Positions 56,728-64,000 of a stretch of DNA of 64,000 nt are shown in pieces (the stretch's first letter is position 1; the number at the start of each line of letters is the position of its first letter). The notes beneath the pieces were generated by a model. That model was given only the letters and a program-made list of their open reading frames with translations. It did not search any database and was not told where the DNA came from. The position numbers and the translations under genes were made by a program. Source of the DNA: Chloranthus sessilifolius. Lineage: Eukaryota; Streptophyta; Magnoliopsida; Chloranthales; Chloranthaceae. Location: contig CM037590.1 in NCBI GenBank assembly GCA_021018995.1, forward strand, positions 104,533,097 through 104,597,096, given 5' to 3'.

Positions 56728-59709
56728 CAGTGCCCTTGGTCCTCTTTCGACGGCGCGAGGTTCTCTAATATGTTCGTACATTCCCCACCGGTGACCACGC
56801 CCGGGACAATCTCCTGAGCAACGAATGCGACTCCTTTTCATGAGCACACTGCAAGCATCACGCCAGGAAGTCAGTTAAGGTCAGTCAAAAGTTAGAGCAG
56901 TAAAGTGACAAGCAGAACCAACCAGTGTCATACTTACTACTTCGACATCCCAAAGGCCAGCACTATGACGGTAATATTCCACCTAGTTGACAACAGATTC
57001 ATAATCCTGTAAGGAGAAGAGAGAAAGAGAGGTCAGCTGTATGGGAAATGATACAAGAGCAAGCATGTCCCTAAGATAATAGGTGGAAAAGAAAACTCAC
57101 CCCTGGAACCAACTCTGGAGGAGGGTAATCGCCTCAGCAAATAGACGAGCCCACTCCATCACATCAGCACACAGGCCCAAGAGGAGTGTATCATCAAATT
57201 GCTTAAAGGTCCCCTGAGTCTCTATGGTCGAGGTCCCTGAGGCCCCGCACCAGAAGGGTCTGAAGGCCCAGCACCTAACGCCCCTGCAAGGCCCGCTTCT
57301 GCACCTTCCTCATCAGAATCCTCTCCCTCGAACTAAAAAAAAAAAAGAGGCAGAAATCCAGTCAGTATGAAAAAATCAAGACAGACAGGAACCCACATAT
57401 AGGATAAAGAAAGAAGAGGAATATCTGAGATCGTGGGCCTCCGAATGCTACAAAGTTGGCACCTAGCACAAAGCATGGGAGGATGGACCGATAGGGAAGA
57501 GACTCATACCACATCTAATACCCCCATGCTCGAAGAGATCATCAACAGGAAGCCCATGATGATGGAGCCCATCTGCAAGATCCTCAATCATACCCTCTAG
57601 TGACATAACATCCCTGGTAGGACCCTGCGGCACTGCGAAATAGTCCCGATACTGATGCACCACCCTCTCCTCCAAATAATACGCTCTGACCCAGGATCCA
57701 TAGAAGAAGATGATGTGACGATCGATGAACAGTCGGGACTGGCCCACAGTGGCACGATCCCAGAAGGGGGATCCGACATAGGGATCAAACGTAACCTGCT
57801 CAAAAAAGAAGAGTCCTATTAATCAAGCAACACCATCTAAACCACAAGATAGGAAAAAGAGGGAGAGAGAGAGAGAGAGGGAGTGTCGATACCTGCTCTG
57901 GGATCATCAAATCAAACTGAGACCTTAGGCCCAGTTCCAGATGCTTCATCCTCAAGTCCCTGCGATGACTCTTATAGCAGCAGCTCATGAGGGGGTACGT
58001 GAATTTGTGTGAGAGGAGGAGGGGGTGACCCGGCTGAAATATAAACACCCCAAAATCTGAAAGGACGAACAAACATGAAAATATGTCAAAGGCGAGCTAA
58101 AAGACAAACCATGAGTGATAAAAGAGTTCAAAAGTCACCTCGATCGTGGGCCAAAAGTCGAGAAGAGAGGCCACATCCCCAACTGAGGCTCTGGCCAAAT
58201 TGGGCATTAACATGGCATATCCGACACCACCCTAATCGAAACGATGCATGTTCTCCCAGTATCCCATTAGACAGAGAAGGGATAGCGAGACCCGACCGCC
58301 ACTAACATTGGCAAGAATAGTCTTACCCAGCAGGAAGAGGAGCGCGATACGGGCTAACATGAATGCATGCTCGGGCTCGATAATAATATTCATATCTGGT
58401 TAGGTTCGAATCCACCAACTTGTCAGCATCAAACTGGTCTGACAGCCAAGATAGCTTGACCTCGGATCTGGTCATATCCCAGGAATAAGGGTAATCCCCG
58501 ATCAACTCAATCACCTCTACACGATCTGGTACATGGGGGAAAACCACCGGTATCCCTCCTATCCCGATCCTAGTAATCATAGACCAGTCCACAGGGGTGA
58601 TGGTCATCTCTGCTACAGACATGTGGAAGGTCATCGTCCCAGGTCGAAACCGCTCTACTAAGGCCTTCACATAAGCCTTTTCCCCCCTCATAGCGGGGCA
58701 TGACACGAAGTCCCCAAAGCCGGCCTGAGCCAAGAGGAACCTCACGACTTGAGGAGGATGAGTGTATAGGCACTAGAGGTCGAACCAAGCTCTGTGGAAC
58801 ATGATCGGGGGCAGAGACTGCATCAAAAGAATAAAGAGTGTCAGATCCAAGAGCTAAGAGGTCCAAACAGAGAAAAACAACCAAGAGATACTTCTTTTAC
58901 CTGACTAGTTATGCTAAAGTTAGAGATATGGGTGGACTAATGATGGAGTAACCCACTGCGAGCCGCTTCGCCCTGCATCTCATACTAGGCCCGAGAAGAG
59001 CGCTGCACCTGGATAAGTCGCTCCCCTCTGATACCATAAATCACATCCGAACCACCTTCTTGACCTTGTTCTTCCTCACTTGGCATCCTAAAAAAGGGAA
59101 AAGGTAGCAAGTAAATAAAAGTCATCATCATCATCGACCAAATATCATAATCAAATCATCAAAGGCATTTTAAAAAAGTATCAGATCGAAGGAAGGTAAG
59201 TATGCCTCATTCGCACAAGAATTTTAAATTCCAAAAAAGAATACCCAACAATTTCGTGTCAAAATCATCATCCTTTTTGTGTCAAAATTGGAGAGGGCGT
59301 TGAATTACAGTCTCAAGATAGCCCCCATAGTTCAGTCATAGGGAAAACATCCTTTCTCCAAAATTCTCTCAGAATTTTCGGTTAAAATCCCCACAAGGCA
59401 TACACAGAGATTATGGGTAGGGATACATTCATAAAATTCATCTTTTTCCACCATTTAGGTTAAAAATCATTGTCACATTTGTATGGAGGGAAATCAAGAA
59501 TTTCAAAAGAAAAGTCATCCATTTTTTCAAAAAAATTCGGTATAAAAGATCGAAATACACCCATTTTTCAAACAAAAATTCATGCAAATGGATGCGACAA
59601 TCATAAAATAGATCACATATACAAATAAAATTATCTAGATCCAAGAACCCTAGCCACATTGAAGATAAATAAGGATAAATAAAAGGAAATAGGGTTCAAA
59701 ATAATTACC
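56728..59709 (-). pseudogene. First antisense gene of element D: plant mobile domain protein
   Basis: A non-coding first exon ends at 59709 (CTTTCAAG before GTAATT); the intron 59708-59088 ends TTTTTTAG, and the start codon is at 59086 (MPSEEEQGQEGGSDVIYG). The mobile domain lies at 58760-58323: FLLAQAGFGDFVSCPA, ALVERFRPGTMTFHMSVAEM, TPVDWSMITRIGIGGIPV. The next exon (about 58330-58020) has ILANVSGGRVSLSLLCLM and GYAMLMPNLARASVGDVASL. Then 57790-57463 has RLFIDRHIIFFYGSWVRAYY and LEERVVHQYRDYF. Short C-terminal exons at about 57335-57110, 57010-56935 and 56855-56728 end PSKEDQGH. Several CAG-to-TAG stops break it. Homologous in plan to 16888-20648 in element C, but clearly diverged. Confidence 0.75.
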
Positions 59710-59926
59710 TTGAAAGAAAAGAAAAACCCTAGCTTCGGCGGGAGAGTACGTGGTTGATCGGCAATGTTGAACACCGGCGCGATGTCGAGGTTCGAATCAA
59801 ACCAAGGAAACCCCAAGAAGGACCCTGGTTTAGGTTTGGAGAGAGAGACAGAAAATTTTGAAAAATACCCAATTTTCAGGTTTCTGCTCGGGCCTAGCTG
59901 ATTTAAGCTTAAATTTGTCGGATCTG

Positions 59927-59955
59927 GCCTAGTGTGTATAATATTCATGCTAGGC
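59927..59955 (-). promoter_or_regulatory. Palindrome near the start of the first antisense gene of D
   Basis: GCCTAGTGTGTATAA and its imperfect complement form a copy of the LTR palindrome, about 220 bp upstream of the splice donor of the non-coding first exon. Confidence 0.6.
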
Positions 59956-61463
59956 ATAATCCCGCCAGTTTTGCTTAAATCCTCCCTTGCACACATGCTT
60001 TCGTCTTCTAGGTGCACAGTATGTATAACCAAAAAAAAAAGAAGAAGAATATAGATAAATAGAAAAAATTATATATATATATAGAAAAAAAATGGTCGCA
60101 CATGTCCCAAGAAGCGCGTCGACTTCCATTTGGGGATTGTGCTAAAATAAAATGTTAGGGACAATGAACATTCTTAAAGTCCTGAACAAATATTGAAAAA
60201 AGGAGAAAACAACAACAAACAAAAATACCTTAAACACAAAAATAACAAAAATATGTGACTTGTCAAAAGGGGCACACACTTCCAAAAAAGCGTTGCGACA
60301 TCAATATTCACTCCGCTCGGGTAGATTTGCTAAAATATCTTCAGGATCAACGAGTTCGCTCAAAGACCTCGAGCCCTACCTCGTGTAGGGGCACCTGTGG
60401 CCAATGGAGTAAGGCAATCAATGCCTCATACAATTGGACACAAGCTGTGGATCTTCGCGTCTTTGCTTTGCGCTAGTCTTTAGGTATGGGTCGATTACCC
60501 TCCCGCTCATGGGGTTGTTCTATTTAGAATAAAACTTAAACATCAAACATCATCAATCATTTTGAGGAGCGAACATTTTTTTCAACATATTAGGCTTTCG
60601 CAACTCACACTATCACGGTCATGTCCAGTAATGTCACTAAGCGCTTGGGGGCCGATATGTGACGTAGGCCCTGCAGCATGGTTGGTGCATCACCAAGCCA
60701 TGAGGGCTTCGCCATTGGTACTCCAAGAGCTTCGGTCATGGGCCAAGAGGGCACGCGACATGGTGGCAATTTGGGTTGTGATGCAGTGCCAGTAGGACAT
60801 GCGATGCGGTCACGACATGAACCAGATGGGTCAGCAGTATAAAGGCATTACGGTATGTCAAACCAATAGGTTTGAGGTCCTCCTGCCATTTTGGCACTGT
60901 TGATGTTTAAACCATATATATGGGGAAATGATCTAACAGCCACGTGGCGTGTCGCTGGCCTAAGTGATCCCCTATGGAACGTGTACGATAGCCTTGTGGG
61001 CTTGAGTTCATGCATCCGGGCCTCACATAGGTGTTAAGTCGCTCCTGTCGCGTCGTGCGCTGGAGCCATCGTGTTGGTGGTCCACAACCACCCTCACGGT
61101 GCAGACCTAAACTCTAAGTGGGACTGCCCCTAGGAATGTCACTGCGTATAGCTATATGAATTGCATTCGGGAATCAGCATAGTTTCTAACCCAATGCGTT
61201 ACCGTGCATGTTTGAAACGTGAATAGGCTGAATTAGTTCGAGAAAGCTAGTTGCCGCACGAGAGATTACGTCGCAAAGAGTAACTCCGTGACAGATAGCC
61301 ATGAGGAACTGATGTTTTTCTCGACATACAGGGATTCCGTATACTCACCATGTTACAATCTTGATGTTTGAGGTTCGCTTTGAATATGACGGACCCGTTA
61401 GCGTGCCTTAGGCCTCTTCAGATGTCTTTTTCTTTGAAATTTGATCATTAGTGATCGGATACC
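59956..61463 (+). other. 3' untranslated region of element D
   Basis: No coding sequence recognised on either strand; small frames at 60255-60795 have no similarity I can name. A TA run lies at about 60071-60082. Confidence 0.45.
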
Positions 61464-61476
61464 AAAGAGGGGCATC
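61464..61476 (+). other. Polypurine tract of element D
   Basis: AAAGAGGGGCATC on the + strand directly precedes the LTR start TGTAGACACCC, as in element C on the opposite strand. Confidence 0.9.
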
Positions 61477-62941
61477 TGTAGACACCCAAATTTGGCCTAA
61501 AGCCCGATCGAAATATGCTTCAAGAAAGGCGCACCCCCGAGCTTCCGATAACACCTCCCATACCCTTAGGAACCTTCCCACACCCTTAGGAATCAACCCT
61601 ACACCCCTGAAATTCTTCCCAAACTAGTTTTGAACCCTCTTGGGTATTGGTTGGAAAGAGGTGTGCCAAAATATGCGGGGACCTCTGCTATAACTGAATC
61701 ATATACCATTGGAAAGTAGAGGTTCCCAGGTTTCTAACAGGCTAAGATTCACCTCCATCCGAATCATACACCAAAAGTTATGGCAATCCGAATTTGGGGT
61801 AGAGAGGGCATTTTGCTTAGCGTGTATAATATACACACTAGCCCATTTTCTGAAAGTTTTTTGTGTAGCGTGTATAATATACACGCTAAGCTAAATGGGC
61901 CCCACAGTGGGGTCTGAACTTCTCAGGGGCACTATACATATGCCTAGCGTGTATAATATACATGCTAGGCTTAGCTATAGTATTTTTTGAGATTTTGCCT
62001 GAAAATGGCCTAGTGCCAATGCCAATGTTCAAGATGGGTTTCTTTAGGACTATTGCACCCCCATTAACCCTATTTGTAACCCTCTAGCCTTTTGAAACCT
62101 CACCCTATCATCTACTATTAAATCCCATGCACCCATTTCCATAACTTTGAAAAACCCAAAAACCTTATATTAGAGATTACCTAATTGCTAAACCCATTAG
62201 CCTTTAAGCATCCCTCTAATCTACCCCAACTCTATAAATAGAGAGGCACCCCCCCTCCCCCCGCTAATGGCTTGAAAAAAATTCCAAAAGAGAGAAAACT
62301 ATTAGTGACTTCCCTCTCCCATTTTCCAGCATAGAACCCATAAACTTTCAGCACCCTAGTTCATCTTTTAGACTCCATTATCCATCATAAATCCTTGAGG
62401 TTTAGCTAGAACTATCCCCTAGCCTTCTTCTACCACTTAGCTACCAAGCCTTAGAGATTATAACCTATCTTTCAACCGGTTTGTCATCAGAAGCTTACCA
62501 AAGCACTCTCACGCGAGGACCCACAGCTATGCTACAAGGGCTCGAGAGCTCCGACTCTCCCCTCTAATCCTCTACCTTCTTTGCTTTTCCTCTATCCTAG
62601 AATTTGAGCTGTTACGCTGCCAAAATTTCGATGATTGCAAGGGGCTTAAATAGGATCCAAGTGCCTTCGGGCAGTGCTATTTTTTTTTTCCTTTTATTAT
62701 GCCATAAGTAGAGACCGCTTTTGAGCAGGTTAATCGGGTGTCTAGCACATTTTCGATCGATAACTAAAGCCCCTATCCAAGAGCCTTTGGTGTGAATCAG
62801 TAAATCAGAGTCATATTGTTGCACTTCGGTGCTTTTAATATTGATTTAGGTTTTCCAGGATACCAAAAGCTCTGGGTGGCGACTCTATATTTTTAGCACA
62901 AACACATCGTCGTGATGGACTCGCGAGAGCCCACGGTTGCA
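61477..62941 (+). repeat. Element D 3' LTR
   Basis: Starts TGTAGACACCC. The end is uncertain because no second copy is in the window; CCACGGTTGCA at 62941 (or CACA at 62943, or ACACA at about 62906) is a plausible end, preceded by GGTGGCGACTCT as often seen near Tat LTR ends. TATA box CTATAAATAG at 62232-62241. Palindromes lie at 61817-61841, 61866-61888 and 61942-61970. Confidence 0.8.
61817..61970 (+). promoter_or_regulatory. Palindromes in the U3 of element D
   Basis: Three copies of TAGCGTGTATA-A-TATACACGCTA or near variants, 260-415 bp upstream of the TATA box. The copy at 61866-61888 is perfect. Confidence 0.8.
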
Positions 62942-63136
62942 CAAATAGCCAAAGACCATTGTGAATTTGCAACGGGCATAGGCCGTTGTTTATCTGGTAA
63001 ATAAACAACAGTTTTGAGTCGTGGTTTATGAAAACCACTTCTCTATAAACAACGGTCATTCCCACGGCTCATAACAGTTTCTTATGACATTTACAATGGT
63101 TTTGGGCCATTATTTTTTGTCAATTTTCACGTAGTG
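62942..63136. mobile_element. Right end of a CACTA transposon
   Basis: On the - strand the sequence starts CACTACGTGAAAATTGACA at 63136, the CACTA terminal signature, followed by subterminal repeats around CCGTTGTTTAT and ATAAACAACGG (62970-63060). The rest of the transposon was separated by the insertion of element D and lies left of the window. AGA at 63137-63139 would be its 3-bp target duplication. Confidence 0.7.
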
Positions 63137-64000
63137 AGAAAGATCTATGGGAGGCTCTGCTCCTAATTGTTTTGGACACCGAATTTCCAACCCCTGCATA
63201 CCTTCCTTCACCGCTTTCCCTAAAATGCCATAAGTCTCATTACCCTCCCCCCCTATGCCTCCACCTTCTCCCTAACTCCCCTTTTTGGCCCTACTTATTT
63301 TTATTTTTCCTCTTCTATTGGAGGCAAGTTGAGGATATCCAGGGCCGGGAGGAGCGACATATTTTTGGAGGATAAAATTTTTGAAGGCCATAAGACCGAT
63401 TTCGACGTAAATCTTGAAATCTCTCATGGGTTGCTGCCAGTGTTTTGGCATGTTTAGATTTTTCTAGGTTTCCATTTCTTGTACATAGGAGTTCGAATTT
63501 ATCTTTGTGCATATTACATTTTGAATATAAATTAATAGTTCTTTTGTTTTTCTTTTCTTTTGTGTTATTTTTCATGTTTTGTGGTTGCTTACTTTCTATG
63601 GTGGTGTTAGATTTAGTTCTTGATTGGTTTGGGGGAGGCACATTGCGCCTCTATGCCCCTGGTATTTCTTGCTCATGTTTTTGGTACTAGCCCTGACCTA
63701 TTCGTATAGATTGCCTGATGCGTCCTTGGGGCATTTTGGCCTTGGTTCGCCCGGGCTATAATGCCTCTTTGATGCCTGCAACCCTACTTCTTGTTGCCCT
63801 GTTGCTATTATTGCATGTTCATGGTTTGTGCAATGAGGGCATAGCACCACTCAGGTTTGGGGATATTGTGCGTCAAGCATGGTTTATGTTCTTTAATTTA
63901 TGCATCATTTACTTGGACCATTTTTTAATGCACCCTCAATACCTTATTTATATAGTTTTTTAATCCATCATATGCTTTATTTTCACGTAGTTTTTAAAGT
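63137..64000. other. Unassigned flanking sequence
   Basis: No recognised gene or repeat. CT-rich near 63180-63310, then AT-rich with small frames (63445-63690, 63718-63963) lacking any similarity I can name. It may be low-copy host DNA or an undescribed repeat. Confidence 0.4.

Larger units (their letters stand above)
51598..62941 (+). mobile_element. Element D: 3' half of a Tat-type retrotransposon
   Basis: On the + strand: integrase (51598-52782), a long 3' region of about 8.7 kb with two antisense genes, a polypurine tract (61464-61476) and the 3' LTR (61477 to about 62941). Everything upstream of integrase lies left of the window because element E, with C inside it, is inserted here. The LTR start TGTAGACACCC and the tract GAGGGGCATC match element C's. 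Insertion was into a CACTA transposon. Confidence 0.88.

Noticed and set aside
63980-63992. ATTTTCACGTAGT near the window end, like the CACTA terminus
   Set aside because: Only about 12 bases match, the last base of CACTA is changed and no subterminal repeats precede it; could be chance.
63137-64000. Host gene in the last 860 bp
   Set aside because: Small frames only, no recognised domain, no convincing splice structure.

Overview
This window is intergenic plant DNA made almost entirely of transposable elements nested inside one another. I find no host protein-coding gene, tRNA or rRNA. An angiosperm is indicated by Athila- and Tat-type Ty3/gypsy retrotransposons, tRNA-Asp-type primer sites, a CACTA transposon end, GT-AG introns and plant mobile domain sequences. 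I cannot name the species.

Nesting, outermost to innermost: a CACTA transposon, of which only the right end remains (about 62942-63136); element D, a Tat-type retrotransposon on the + strand, 3' half only (51598 to about 62941); element E, an Athila-type element on the - strand, 5' half only (47052-51597), inserted in D just before its integrase; element C, a Tat-type element on the - strand (before position 1 to 47051), inserted in E's reverse transcriptase; and, inside C, element A (1013-12703, Athila, TSD TCTCC, in C's 3' LTR) and element B (27527-40673, Athila-like but without pol, TSD GTACA, splitting C's pol). A 154-bp MITE sits in E's RT (47682-47835). From 63137 to the end lies unassigned flanking DNA.

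All gag-pol reading frames are broken by frameshifts and stops, so these are relics. Gene order on the coding strand is gag, protease, RT, RNase H, integrase. C also has the second RNase H typical of Tat elements. B has gag plus a long proline-rich ORF2 in place of pol.

The non-gag-pol content is the most interesting part. C and D both carry intron-containing genes antisense to gag-pol, between integrase and the 3' LTR. One in each encodes a plant mobile domain protein; D has a second antisense gene that may be DUF7745-like. All five LTR families carry a private, repeated palindromic or hairpin motif upstream of the LTR TATA box. The same motif recurs at internal sites in A, B and D that look like internal promoters or leaders. 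In C the LTR array consists of hairpins with a constant loop and covarying stems. A and B, with unrelated LTRs, share a conserved structured block next to the polypurine tract.
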